This document shows, in pieces, positions 26,968-36,128 of a DNA stretch of 64,000 nucleotides. This stretch comes from Pseudoalteromonas shioyasakiensis. GTDB taxonomy: Bacteria > Pseudomonadota > Gammaproteobacteria > Enterobacterales > Alteromonadaceae. Location: the NCBI RefSeq assembly GCF_001550135.1, contig NZ_LRUE01000005.1:186001-250000 (forward strand), written 5' to 3'. The notes beneath the pieces were generated by a model that was given only the letters and a program-made list of their open reading frames with translations, searched no databases and was not told the DNA's origin. A program made the translations under genes and the position numbers. Every line of letters starts with the position of its first letter. The first letter of the stretch is position 1.

Positions 26968-27131
26968 CTACTCCCGACCCAATCAAAAACTTATTGCATT
27001 AAAATTAGTTTTTTTTCGATTTACCCAAGACTATTACTTCGAAAAAGCAGATAATTACGCCTATTATGTTGAAAACGCTTATCTGGCATACAAAGCTTAG
27101 ATAACAACGCGCACAAAGGTGGAATTTTTTA

Positions 27132-29318
27132 ATGGAAATTAAAGTTAATTTTCTCGACAACCTCAGACTTGAAGCCAAGTTTGATGATTTCTCTGTCATT
27201 GCAGACCAACCTATTCGCTATAAGGGTGATGGCACTGCACCAAGTCCATTCGATTACTTCTTAGCATCTTCTGCATTGTGTGCGGCTTACTTTATTAAAG
27301 TGTATTGTAATTCACGCGATATCCCGACAGATGGTATCCGTGTTGCGCAAAACAATATCGTTGATCCAGAAGACCGCTATAACCAAATTTTTCAAATTCA
27401 GGTTGAGTTACCAGAAAGCCTTTCTGAGAAAGACCGCACGGGTATTTTACGTTCTGTTGAGCGTTGTACAGTAAAACGTGTTATTCAAACTGGCCCAGAA
27501 TTTAAAATCGATACTGTTGAAAGCATCGAAGCAGACGCGCAAGCAATGTTGATGGCAAAACCAGGTGATGACAGTAATACCTTTATTTTAGGAAAAGACT
27601 TACCCCTTGAAGAAACCATCGCAAATATGACGGCCATCCTTGAAGAGTTAGGGATGAAAATCGAAATATCTTCTTGGCGTAATATTGTGCCAAATGTATG
27701 GTCACTTCATATTCGTGATGCAGCCTCACCTATGTGTTTTACCAATGGTAAAGGTGCAACCAAAGAAAGCGCGCTATGCTCAGCTTTGGGCGAGTTTATT
27801 GAGCGCTTAAACTGTAACTTCTTCTATAACGATCAGTTCTTAGGCGAAGACATTGCCAATAGCGAGTTTGTTCATTACCCAAATGAAAAGTGGTTTGCTC
27901 TGACTGATGATGACTCTCTACCTGAGGGCATATTAGATGACTATACCCGTGAAATTTATAATCCAGATGGTGAGCTATGTGGCTCACACTTAATCGATAC
28001 TAACTCTGGTAATAAAGAACGTGGTATTTGCTCTATTCCTTATGTTCGCCAGTCTGACGGTGAAACAGTTTACTTCCCGTCAAACCTAATTGAAAACTTA
28101 TTCTTAAGTAATGGTATGAGTGCTGGTAACAACTTTGCCGAAGCAAAAGTACAGTGTTTATCTGAAATTTTTGAGCGTGCAGTTAAGCGCCAAATCATTG
28201 AGCAAGAAATTGTTTTACCAGACGTACCAGAGGACGTTTTAAACAAATACCCAGGTATTGTTGCGGGTATTAATGGTCTTGAAGAACAAGGTTTCCCTGT
28301 CGTAGTAAAAGATGCCTCGCTAGGTGGTCAGTTCCCAGTGATGTGCGTAACACTCATGAACCCTAAAACAGGCGGTGTATTTGCTTCTTTTGGTGCGCAC
28401 CCAAGCTTTGAAGTTGCTTTAGAGCGCAGCTTAACTGAGTTATTACAAGGCAGAAGCTTCGAAGGCTTAAACGATGTACCTAAGCCAACGTTCAATAGTA
28501 TGGCAGTTTCTGAACCGGAAAACTTTGTAGAGCACTTCATTGATTCAACGGGCGTGATCTCATGGCGCTTCTTCAGCGCTAAGCACGATTATGAGTTTGT
28601 CGAGTGGGATTTCTCTGGTAGCAATGAGGAAGAGACAGCGAGCTTATTCGGTATTTTAGAAAGCTTAGGTAAAGAAGCTTACATTGCTGAGTTCTCAGAT
28701 CTTGGTACCGCATGTCGTATTTTAGTGCCTGATTACTCAGAAGTGTATCCTGTGGAAGACTTGATTTGGGACAATACCAATAAAGCACTTAATTTCCGCG
28801 AAGATATCTTAAACCTACATCGTTTATCAGAAGATCAACTTGCTGATTTAGTTGAGCGCCTAGAAGAAAGTGAACTAGATAACTACATTGACATCATCAC
28901 ATTAATCGGTATTGAGTTTGATGAAAACACAGTATGGGGTCAGTTAACGATTCTAGAGCTGAAGCTACTTATTTACTTAGCACTTGGTGATTTAGAAGCA
29001 GCAATGGAGCTTGTTGAAGCATTCTTACAGTATAACGACAATACCATTGTTGAACGCGGCCTATTCTACCAAGCAATGCATGCAACGTTAGAAGTTGCAC
29101 TCAGCGATGACCTTGAGATTGAAGATTACATTCACAGCTTCACCCGTATGTTTGGTCAAGAAACGATGGATGCAGTCGTTGGCTCAATCAACGGCGATGT
29201 AATGTTCTATGGTTTAACAGAAACCAGCATGAAACTTGAGGGCTTAGACAGGCACCTTCGTTTAATCGAAAGCTACAAAAAGCTACACACTGCTCGCGCT
29301 AAAAAAGCAGGATTATAA
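27132..29318 (+). CDS. OsmC-YcaO two-domain protein
   Basis: 728 aa. Residues 1-140 are an OsmC-like domain (PSPFDYFLASSALCAAYFIK with the conserved Cys, then RCTVKRVIQTGPEFK). Residues about 190-560 are a YcaO ATP-binding fold (GATKESALCSALGEFIERLN, EAKVQCLSEIFERAVKRQI), and the C-terminal 150 residues are helical, TPR-like. E. coli YcaO lacks OsmC but has the same YcaO plus C-terminal layout and has been linked to RimO-dependent methylthiolation of S12. YcaO enzymes activate amide bonds with ATP. No RiPP precursor or dehydrogenase is adjacent, so a housekeeping role fits best. Start ATG 27132 after AAAGGTGGA. Confidence 0.87.
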   Translation: MEIKVNFLDNLRLEAKFDDFSVIADQPIRYKGDGTAPSPFDYFLASSALCAAYFIKVYCNSRDIPTDGIRVAQNNIVDPEDRYNQIFQIQVELPESLSEKDRTGILRSVERCTVKRVIQTGPEFKIDTVESIEADAQAMLMAKPGDDSNTFILGKDLPLEETIANMTAILEELGMKIEISSWRNIVPNVWSLHIRDAASPMCFTNGKGATKESALCSALGEFIERLNCNFFYNDQFLGEDIANSEFVHYPNEKWFALTDDDSLPEGILDDYTREIYNPDGELCGSHLIDTNSGNKERGICSIPYVRQSDGETVYFPSNLIENLFLSNGMSAGNNFAEAKVQCLSEIFERAVKRQIIEQEIVLPDVPEDVLNKYPGIVAGINGLEEQGFPVVVKDASLGGQFPVMCVTLMNPKTGGVFASFGAHPSFEVALERSLTELLQGRSFEGLNDVPKPTFNSMAVSEPENFVEHFIDSTGVISWRFFSAKHDYEFVEWDFSGSNEEETASLFGILESLGKEAYIAEFSDLGTACRILVPDYSEVYPVEDLIWDNTNKALNFREDILNLHRLSEDQLADLVERLEESELDNYIDIITLIGIEFDENTVWGQLTILELKLLIYLALGDLEAAMELVEAFLQYNDNTIVERGLFYQAMHATLEVALSDDLEIEDYIHSFTRMFGQETMDAVVGSINGDVMFYGLTETSMKLEGLDRHLRLIESYKKLHTARAKKAGL

Positions 29319-29329
29319 TCAGGTAAATC

Positions 29330-29356
29330 GAGCTGTAAGCAACCAACTTACAGCTC
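29330..29356 (+). terminator. hairpin after the OsmC-YcaO gene
   Basis: GAGCTGTAAG / CTTACAGCTC perfect 10-bp stem, 7-base loop; followed by CATCCCTTTG, not a clean T-run. Confidence 0.5.
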
Positions 29357-29496
29357 CATCCCTTTGTTTATTAGGTAAATTAATACCTCAATAAAACACT
29401 TAGATTTTTATGTATTTGCACTGTAAGCCCCCTACCTTGTCCAGTTCTGTTTAAACTGATAAATTTCGCTCAAGTTTCACCCTATCGATTTATTAA

Positions 29497-30216
29497 ATGG
29501 ACTTAAAAGGCTTTATTACTGCCCCTCTTATTCTGCTTGTCCTGTTTTGCTCTCACCCTTGTTTTGCAAAAATAACAATTGGTGTATCGAGCGAAAATGG
29601 CGAATCTTTAAAGTACTCACGTAAACACTTTTACGGTGAATTAAAATCGGCTTATAGCTGTGTGATCAATCACCTAGATACCGATTATGATGTTATCACT
29701 GTGCCGCAAGCACGGCTTATTAAAATGCTGCAAAACAATGAAGTAGATATAGCCATGCCACTTTTATTATTACCACAGAGAGATCTATTTGCGGTTCGCT
29801 CAGCAACAATTTACCAAGTTGGATATGAGCTGATAAGCCAAAGTGCTGACTCAGATTTGAGTATCGAGAATTTACGCAGGCAGGCTAACTTGAATGGTAT
29901 CGTCTATAAACGCGGAACTGGGGCACGTACCTTAATGCTTAAATATTTAGGCATTGATAAAAATGAATCGATAAGCCATGAACATCAAGTTAGTACATGG
30001 CAACAAGCCGTTGATTTCGTAGCTAAGAACAGAGCTGGTATCACAGCCCTACCTAGTGTGATTGCAAAAGATATCGAGCCTCACCACTTTGATGGCGTTA
30101 CACGCATTAAAATGCCAGACCACCAATTAGGGCTATATATGTCATCGCGTTTTGCCAAAAGCGCTGAAGCAACTGCTATCAACGATGCATCAAAAAACTG
30201 TAAAGAAGTTAGATAA
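29497..30216 (+). CDS. periplasmic solute-binding-protein-like protein (family 3 type)
   Basis: 239 aa. Signal peptide ending near CSHPCFA, then a two-lobe binding-protein pattern: KITIGVSSENGES, VPQARLIKMLQNNEVDIAMP, a middle lobe containing YKRGTGARTLMLKYLG, and LPSVIAKDIEPHHFDG. Such orphan family 3 proteins are common in Alteromonadales and usually lack an ABC permease, as here. The ligand is unknown and transport is not implied; a sensing role is possible. Confidence 0.75.
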   Translation: MDLKGFITAPLILLVLFCSHPCFAKITIGVSSENGESLKYSRKHFYGELKSAYSCVINHLDTDYDVITVPQARLIKMLQNNEVDIAMPLLLLPQRDLFAVRSATIYQVGYELISQSADSDLSIENLRRQANLNGIVYKRGTGARTLMLKYLGIDKNESISHEHQVSTWQQAVDFVAKNRAGITALPSVIAKDIEPHHFDGVTRIKMPDHQLGLYMSSRFAKSAEATAINDASKNCKEVR

Positions 30217-30224
30217 ACGATAGG

Positions 30225-30653
30225 TTATTTAATTTGCTCAGTCTTAAGCTCAGCTAAACGGCTTTCGACTTGTAAACGCTCTTGCTCTGTTAGTTCGCCA
30301 TAAAGCTTGGGGTATGGCCAGCCATAACCCCAGCGAAAGCTGGTAGGTAAAAAAGGTGTGCCACCCACTCTGACCCCAGCAAGCATCAATAGCGCAATTT
30401 CTTGCTCACCTACTTTTGCAACACACTTTTTTAAATCAACGTCAGCTTGCTCACGTTGCTTGAAAGTACCGCCTTGCCAATATGCAAGGTCATGAGCTTT
30501 ACAGCAAGCCAACCATAAGTTTTTATGTTCTAAGGTGCCATCAGGAAAAGAGCTGCAACCATCTGTAGTGAAAGGTTTAAGTTCAGCACTACTGGTAATA
30601 GAAACATGAAAAAGTAACATCAAACCTAGGATAACGTTAGGATAATTAGCCAC
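30225..30653 (-). CDS. small exported protein with phospholipase-A2-like CCxxHD motif
   Basis: 142 aa from GTG 30653, chosen because TAAGG lies 8 bases upstream and it clears the preceding gene. A frame up to GTG 30707 would overlap that gene by 32 bases. Signal-like segment NVILGLMLLFHVSITSSA. The mature part has DGCSSFPDGT and WLACCKAHDLAYWQGG, resembling the Cys-Cys-x-x-His-Asp core of secreted PLA2 with calcium-loop-like residues before it, and a third Cys pair candidate (DLKKCV). Catalysis is inference; it could be a non-enzymatic relative. Downstream of the RcsF-like lipoprotein, same strand. Confidence 0.6.
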   Translation of the reverse strand: MANYPNVILGLMLLFHVSITSSAELKPFTTDGCSSFPDGTLEHKNLWLACCKAHDLAYWQGGTFKQREQADVDLKKCVAKVGEQEIALLMLAGVRVGGTPFLPTSFRWGYGWPYPKLYGELTEQERLQVESRLAELKTEQIK

Positions 30654-30675
30654 GCTCAAGACCTTAAGTAACGAC

Positions 30676-31080
30676 TTAATACTCAACTTGGTACGCAAAC
30701 CCTTCACAACTCAGCGCTTTTTGGCAATCAGTATCTGCATGTGCACTGATATAACACTGTCCATATACAATCGCATTGCCACCCCTTTGCTGTACTTTAC
30801 TTTTAAGAGTATCTTGGAGTTGACTTCTAGATCCATCAATATCATCAAACGGACCCGCTTGTGGTAAATGCATATCACTTTCTAATTGGCAATAATAGCT
30901 CGAAACCTGGCCAAGAAATGTTGCTCTGTGGCTCACTAATTGGCGTTCTGTAAATACTTCAACATTGTGACCCCGGACTGAAGTTTCAACATCACCAAGC
31001 ACATACTCACCCACGTTTGTATTTATTGCACAAGAACACAATAAACCAACACTCAACAAAGTAGATAAAGCCTTGAACAT
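30676..31080 (-). CDS. RcsF/DUF4156-like outer-membrane lipoprotein
   Basis: 134 aa. Lipoprotein signal with Cys17 (SVGLLCSCAINTN). The mature domain has four Cys (SSYYCQ, GQCY, DTDCQKALSCEG) and LKSKVQQRGGNAIVYGQC, the pattern of RcsF and DUF4156 proteins, where a helix ending in GxNAV packs under disulfides. RcsF monitors the envelope for the Rcs phosphorelay, but Rcs partners are not nearby and Pseudoalteromonas may use it otherwise. Followed after 22 bases by the PLA2-like gene, probably one operon. Confidence 0.65.
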   Translation of the reverse strand: MFKALSTLLSVGLLCSCAINTNVGEYVLGDVETSVRGHNVEVFTERQLVSHRATFLGQVSSYYCQLESDMHLPQAGPFDDIDGSRSQLQDTLKSKVQQRGGNAIVYGQCYISAHADTDCQKALSCEGFAYQVEY

Positions 31081-31222
31081 ATTTTCACCTTCCCTGAATT
31101 AATTGTTCAGCTACAAATTACACCAAATAGTAATGGCTTTTGTTTACTAAACTAAAGATAAGCTATCTTATCGTACCCATATAAGGAAATCACAATTAAA
31201 TTGTAAAAAAGTGCAAAACAAA

Positions 31223-31249
31223 AAACCGCCGAGGTTAATTCGGCGGTTT
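31223..31249 (-). terminator. Rho-independent terminator after the SGNH esterase
   Basis: AAACCGCCGA / TCGGCGGTTT stem followed on the minus strand by TTTGTTTTG. Confidence 0.87.
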
Positions 31250-31278
31250 AATTATTTAAGTAGTTATTTAAAAGAAGC

Positions 31279-32106
31279 TTACTTAGCTAATGTTTCGGCT
31301 GCTTTTTCTGCAAAAAGGTTACCTAGTTTTATATAGTAATTACTTTTATAGTGCCATTTATCTTCAATGAATTCGACAGGCTCATCAAAGGCGACTAAAT
31401 GAGCATTGGCATTTGATTGAACATACTTTTTCTGAGCATCCCATACACTCTCTATATATGGCATCATGCGTGTTTGAGGTGTTTTACCAGAGTCTTCGAT
31501 TCTGCCAAGTATGATTGGTAACTCTTTATTGCCAAAAGTCATCTTCATATCATTCATCAGGCTTGTTAAATTAGCTAAATAAACCTTAGATGCTTGTTCA
31601 TGATAGGCATCGGCCTCACCCTGCATCCAAATGATCCCTGCTGGGACTAAAGTATCAGCTTCACCATCACCATCTATATCGTTGTTAGCTAACACAGCTC
31701 TTACGGTAGTTTGAAAGTTATCCCATTGGTTGATCTTGCTGTTGTCAGCATAGTTCTGCCCCCATGTACCAAAACCAGATGCCCCAAGCGCAATAGATGA
31801 ACCACCACGCGCATATTTAATAATGGCTATTTTCTTATCTGTGAGCTCAGATAAGCGTTTACCAAAACTCAATTCAGGACCAAACCTTTCAGATAAAATA
31901 ATTGAATGATCTGTCGATCTTGCGCCTGTTCCAAAACCAGGCATTAAATTAGTCCAAACACCTTTACCACCATTTAATGCATCATCAGCAACAGGGTTAC
32001 CAAAAAAGAGTAAGGTATTTTCAACTGGTTTTTTATACTGCGCAGGTAAATCTTTATTAAAGTCAAATCCTTCCATATTTGATTGGCCACCCATAAAGTA
32101 AAGCAA
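31279..32106 (-). CDS. SGNH-type carbohydrate esterase (signal peptide out of frame)
   Basis: The open frame from TTG 32106 gives 275 aa: MGGQSNMEGFDF carries the nucleophile Ser of SGNH sialate/acetylxylan esterases (block I), IIWMQGEADA is block III, and the catalytic His is not certain. The same frame continues upstream as KKLALCALLAVSTQSKADDY, an obvious signal peptide, but the ATG-TTA at 32171 that should start it is one base out of register across an A6 run. Adding one A gives MLKKLALCALLA. The gene is therefore either mutated, mis-sequenced, or translated from the internal TTG as a cytosolic protein. Predicted role: removing acyl groups from sugars near the starch enzymes. Confidence 0.7.
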   Translation of the reverse strand: MLYFMGGQSNMEGFDFNKDLPAQYKKPVENTLLFFGNPVADDALNGGKGVWTNLMPGFGTGARSTDHSIILSERFGPELSFGKRLSELTDKKIAIIKYARGGSSIALGASGFGTWGQNYADNSKINQWDNFQTTVRAVLANNDIDGDGEADTLVPAGIIWMQGEADAYHEQASKVYLANLTSLMNDMKMTFGNKELPIILGRIEDSGKTPQTRMMPYIESVWDAQKKYVQSNANAHLVAFDEPVEFIEDKWHYKSNYYIKLGNLFAEKAAETLAK

Positions 32107-32194
32107 GTAATCATCCGCTTTACTTTGCGTACTTACTGCTAATAGAGCACATAAAGCTAGTTTTTTAACATTATTTTTCCTTTTGCCAAAAGCA

Positions 32195-32220
32195 ACATGC
32201 CCAATAAATATTGGGCATGT
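32195..32220 (-). terminator. hairpin between the glucoamylase and SGNH genes
   Basis: ACATGCCCAA / TTGGGCATGT stem with 6-base loop, followed on the minus strand by TGCTTTTGG. Only 11 bases past the GH15 stop. Confidence 0.65.
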
Positions 32221-32231
32221 TAATTACGTTT

Positions 32232-34631
32232 TTACTTCAATGCGTCTTCAACAACTGGGTAATGGTCCCATACATGTTTATCGCTCACTGAACGGAGTAA
32301 CTTAATGTATTCAGCGTGAGTCCAAGCCAGTGGTGTGGCTGAGTTTGTACCCTCACCTAGCTGATAGCCTGCTTTATTGTTGCCTACGCCATCCCAAACT
32401 TGTTCAGGTAACATCATGCCTTCATTGGCAAATGCTTCCATACCTTTTACATAGGTGTCTTTAATCACTTGTTGCTTCATCGCATCAAGGCTATTAGTTG
32501 CGTTTGCAGCAGCGATTTCATAGTGACCACGTTCACCTGTGAAAAACGGCCATACACGACCACGTTGACCAGGGGTGTTGTTACCACCTTCGGCATAGTT
32601 GTTACCTGTCACTTCATCTTCACCGTAACCATCGTTACCATAGCGACGGTAACCAGGGAATGAACCTGAGCCATCAGCAAAATTAAAGGTGTAACGCACT
32701 TGCAGATTATCGACTAAGGTTTCGTCATCGTATTCTGGTAATGTTTTTACAATGCTTGGCGCAAGTGCATCACGAACACCATAACGTACAAGCTCTAAGA
32801 AACCACCATCAAGGATTTGCTTTTTATCAAAGCCTTCACGGCCATTATTGGCGTTAAGTGTGGTTGATGAGTTTGGATCTTTGTCTTGACCAATACGAAT
32901 GAAATATTCACCATCGCTGTTTTCAGACTTAAGGTTACCTTGAGTCGTAAACATGGTGCTTTCAATTTCACTATTGTAGGTTTTAGCCGTTGCTAAGTAA
33001 CGCTCTGCATTTTTAGTGTCACCTGCTTTTTTAGCAATATCAGCAGCTGTCACAAGGCCTGCAACAACCGCAGCCGTTGTTGATGGTGAAAAACCATTTT
33101 GTTCTTCCCAACGCTCTTGTTGCGTAGCAGGCGGTGTAATTTGTGTGTCATTCCAAAGAATTTTCGCAAGACCACCATCAACTAAGAAATCAGCAGCTGG
33201 TTTTAACATTTTGCCATACCAATCTGTCAGCTCTTGATCGCTAAGTACGCCAGCTTGATGTAGTTTCCACGCTAACATAATTGGCATTGCTGTTTGGTCA
33301 AGCTGAACACCTACCCACTCAAGCTCACCATCAACATGCGTCTTTTGTAAGAACCAACCCGTGTCACCACCATTGCCTGGCGTGTTATCTGTTACTTGTA
33401 CTTTTTCTAGATATTCAAACGCCGTTTTAGCAGTACGTGTATCACCCATGGCCATAAATGCCATTGCTACTTGATAGAAATCACGTACCCAAACCGCTTT
33501 ATAACCGGTAGACCCTGTTTTAGCTGATACTGTTTCACCCCAAGGGTTAGACAGTGACGCAATTAAAGCACCGGCATGAGTTTTATCTTCTTGCGCTTTC
33601 AACACCATGGCGCTGGTATAAAGCAGCTTACCATTATCTGCGGTGCTGTTAGTTAATGTGCTCAAAGGTTCAAGGCTTGCTAAGTAGTCTTGCCAACCAA
33701 TTGCAGCACCTTCACCGTTATATGCAGCAAGTACTTTTTGGTAGCCTTGGTTTAAACTTGCTTGGCCTTCTTTTAAGCTTGCAGCTTCAGAGTTACCAAA
33801 GCTTAAAGCTAAATCAAAGGTGGTGTTTTTAGATACTTCGCCAAGCTCTGCAAGTAAGCTTACATTACCCGACTTATCACCAGTATTTTGGTAAGTCGTT
33901 GAGAGTGATTGCGATGTTTTTAACTCTTTTAAGCCATCACTTACACCCGTAAAGCCAACGCTTGCTTGCTTAAATGGTTTAGCGGCTTGTAAAGATAAAA
34001 AGCTATCATCTTGCCAAGCAACTAGACCCTTATCAGTCACTTTTGCAAAATCATCTAAGCCGTTGTTATCAATGTAAGGGTTTACATTAACGTAGGCTTT
34101 TACACCTTCAAGGTCTGTATTAAATACGCTACGAACAAACAATGTTTGGCCGTTTGGATCTGTAAAAATATGCTTTTCTAAAGTGAAACGACCTTGTTTA
34201 TCTTTACTAACGACTTTGTAAGCAAGCGATAATGGGCGACCCGCGTCGTCTTTGTATAAATAATCAATGCTAACATCCAGATCATCGTTCTCTGTAACGG
34301 TAAAGTCTTTACCGACTACAACAAACTGCATATCTTTGATTTGTGCTTGGTGAATTAAACCAAACATGGTTTCTGTGATCATGCCTTTCGCGATTGAAAA
34401 CCAAACTTTTGATACTTTGCCGGTAGCAGCTGCGTCGCTATAGTGGCCGTCTTGGTATTGCTCGTAAGAGGTACCAATACCTGTTTTACCTGAGTATGCC
34501 CAAAAAGGCTCAACACCCGGTGCTCCTGGTGCAGACACCTGCTCAACTGCTGTATTAGCTGATTGTTCTGAACTACAAGCTGTTAAACCTAACGCTAACA
34601 AGCTTGCTGTAATGAGATTAAATTTTTTCAT
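32232..34631 (-). CDS. GH15 glucan 1,4-alpha-glucosidase (glucoamylase), lipoprotein
   Basis: 799 aa. Lipoprotein signal LLALGLTACSSEQ (Cys19). An N-terminal beta-sandwich of about 270 residues precedes the (alpha/alpha)6 barrel with KAVWVRDFYQVAMAFMAMGD, the general acid in RWEEQNGFSPSTTAAVVAG and the general base near LPEQVWDGVG. The layout matches bacterial glucoamylase/glucodextranase. It would release glucose from dextrin ends at the outer membrane or in the periplasm. Last gene of the minus-strand amylase-MFS-GH15 run, 12 bases after the MFS gene. Confidence 0.88.
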   Translation of the reverse strand: MKKFNLITASLLALGLTACSSEQSANTAVEQVSAPGAPGVEPFWAYSGKTGIGTSYEQYQDGHYSDAAATGKVSKVWFSIAKGMITETMFGLIHQAQIKDMQFVVVGKDFTVTENDDLDVSIDYLYKDDAGRPLSLAYKVVSKDKQGRFTLEKHIFTDPNGQTLFVRSVFNTDLEGVKAYVNVNPYIDNNGLDDFAKVTDKGLVAWQDDSFLSLQAAKPFKQASVGFTGVSDGLKELKTSQSLSTTYQNTGDKSGNVSLLAELGEVSKNTTFDLALSFGNSEAASLKEGQASLNQGYQKVLAAYNGEGAAIGWQDYLASLEPLSTLTNSTADNGKLLYTSAMVLKAQEDKTHAGALIASLSNPWGETVSAKTGSTGYKAVWVRDFYQVAMAFMAMGDTRTAKTAFEYLEKVQVTDNTPGNGGDTGWFLQKTHVDGELEWVGVQLDQTAMPIMLAWKLHQAGVLSDQELTDWYGKMLKPAADFLVDGGLAKILWNDTQITPPATQQERWEEQNGFSPSTTAAVVAGLVTAADIAKKAGDTKNAERYLATAKTYNSEIESTMFTTQGNLKSENSDGEYFIRIGQDKDPNSSTTLNANNGREGFDKKQILDGGFLELVRYGVRDALAPSIVKTLPEYDDETLVDNLQVRYTFNFADGSGSFPGYRRYGNDGYGEDEVTGNNYAEGGNNTPGQRGRVWPFFTGERGHYEIAAANATNSLDAMKQQVIKDTYVKGMEAFANEGMMLPEQVWDGVGNNKAGYQLGEGTNSATPLAWTHAEYIKLLRSVSDKHVWDHYPVVEDALK

Positions 34632-34643
34632 GGTGTGTCCTTA

Positions 34644-36128
34644 TTATTGTTGCTTAACGCGCAGTACAGCGACCGCTGCTAGTACGAATGACACTGCACC
34701 TAGCACTAACGCATAAATCGGTTGATTATCAAAAAAGTGACGTAAAATTAGGCCTAATACGCTTGCCGCTAAAAGCTGCGGAATAACAATAAAGAAGTTA
34801 AAGATACCCATGTACACACCCATTTTTTTACTTGGTACTGAGGTACTTAACATTGCGTATGGTAAAGATAGAATTGACGCCCAAGCAAAACCTACTCCAA
34901 TCATTGGCCAGATCAGTAAACTTGGATCTTTGATAATAATGAAGCTGACCAGACCCAATGCACCGAGCACTAGGTTGATTGCGTGAGCCATTTTTAGCCC
35001 TACTTTTTTAACGATAACTGGAATACACAGTGCTGCAATGGCAGCAAAACCATTGTAAGCGGCAAATAATACACCAACCCAATCCGCACCGTTATTATAA
35101 GCAAGAGAGCTTGTATCACTGCTGCCGTAGTGAAAGCTAGTTACTGCCGAAGTGGTGTAAATCCACATTGCAAATAATGAGAACCAGCTAAAAAATTGTA
35201 CCCAAGCCAATTGTTTCATCGTTTCTGGCATAGTGAATACATCATTCACAACTTGATAAAAGCCACCACTGGTTGCGTTTTTAGCCTTTAAAGCCCCGGC
35301 AATAAATTGAATAACACCAAAGCTAATCAAACCACCAGCAAGTAAATAAAGCTCTTTCTCAAGAGAAAGACCGGTAACGATACCAAGTACTACTAGACCA
35401 AGAACCGTAAAGATTGCAGCGCCTTTGTTAAAGTTTACATCACTTTGAACATCGCCCGAGTCATCGCTTTGCTCTTGTTCATGAAAGCTTTCAAGTTCTT
35501 CTGGTGAATATTCTTTAGTAGTAAAGACAGTCCAAAACACAGCAATAATTAATACTACTGCGCCAAAGTAAAACGAAAATTTTACAGAATCTGGAATTTG
35601 CCCTGCAGGTGCAGTATTAGCAATATCGAACCAGTTAGTCATCATCCAAGGTAATGCAGACGCGACAACCGCACCAACACCAATGAAGAAGCTTTGCATT
35701 GCATAACCAGTTGCACGTTGCTTTTTCGGTAAGTTATCACTGACAAGAGCACGGAATGGCTCCATAGTTACGTTAATTGACGCATCCATGATCCATAACA
35801 TACCCGCCGCAATCCACAGGCTTGGTGAGTTAGGCATAATGAATAACGATAACGTCGTTAAAATAGCGCCATAGAAAAAGAACGGACGACGACGACCTAA
35901 CTTATTCCATGTTTTATCACTCCAATAACCGATGATCGGCTGAACAATAAGGCCTGTTAATGGTGCTGCAACCCAAAGAATTGGAATATCATCAACATTG
36001 GCACCTAAGGTTTGAAAAATACGGCTTACATTACCGTTCTGTAATGCAAAGCCAAATTGGATTCCAAGGAATCCAAAACACATATTCCATATTTGCCAAA
36101 AGCTTAGCGTTGGTTTGTTATTATTCAT
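34644..36128 (-). CDS. SLC45/GPH-type MFS sugar transporter (maltose/maltodextrin)
   Basis: 494 aa, 12 predicted helices. The signature IIGYWSDKTWNKLGRRRPFF after helix 2 is typical of the SLC45-like and GPH symporters used for maltose by marine gammaproteobacteria. A charged loop of about 25 residues (ESFHEQEQSDDSGD) separates the halves. It overlaps the upstream GH13 gene by 8 bases and precedes the glucoamylase, so it likely moves maltose or short dextrins across the inner membrane with a cation. The exact substrate is inferred from context. Confidence 0.85.
   Translation of the reverse strand: MNNNKPTLSFWQIWNMCFGFLGIQFGFALQNGNVSRIFQTLGANVDDIPILWVAAPLTGLIVQPIIGYWSDKTWNKLGRRRPFFFYGAILTTLSLFIMPNSPSLWIAAGMLWIMDASINVTMEPFRALVSDNLPKKQRATGYAMQSFFIGVGAVVASALPWMMTNWFDIANTAPAGQIPDSVKFSFYFGAVVLIIAVFWTVFTTKEYSPEELESFHEQEQSDDSGDVQSDVNFNKGAAIFTVLGLVVLGIVTGLSLEKELYLLAGGLISFGVIQFIAGALKAKNATSGGFYQVVNDVFTMPETMKQLAWVQFFSWFSLFAMWIYTTSAVTSFHYGSSDTSSLAYNNGADWVGVLFAAYNGFAAIAALCIPVIVKKVGLKMAHAINLVLGALGLVSFIIIKDPSLLIWPMIGVGFAWASILSLPYAMLSTSVPSKKMGVYMGIFNFFIVIPQLLAASVLGLILRHFFDNQPIYALVLGAVSFVLAAVAVLRVKQQ

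Noticed and set aside
27132..29318. RiPP cyclodehydratase cluster
   Set aside because: YcaO is fused to OsmC and has the E. coli YcaO layout; no precursor peptide, dehydrogenase, protease or exporter lies beside it.
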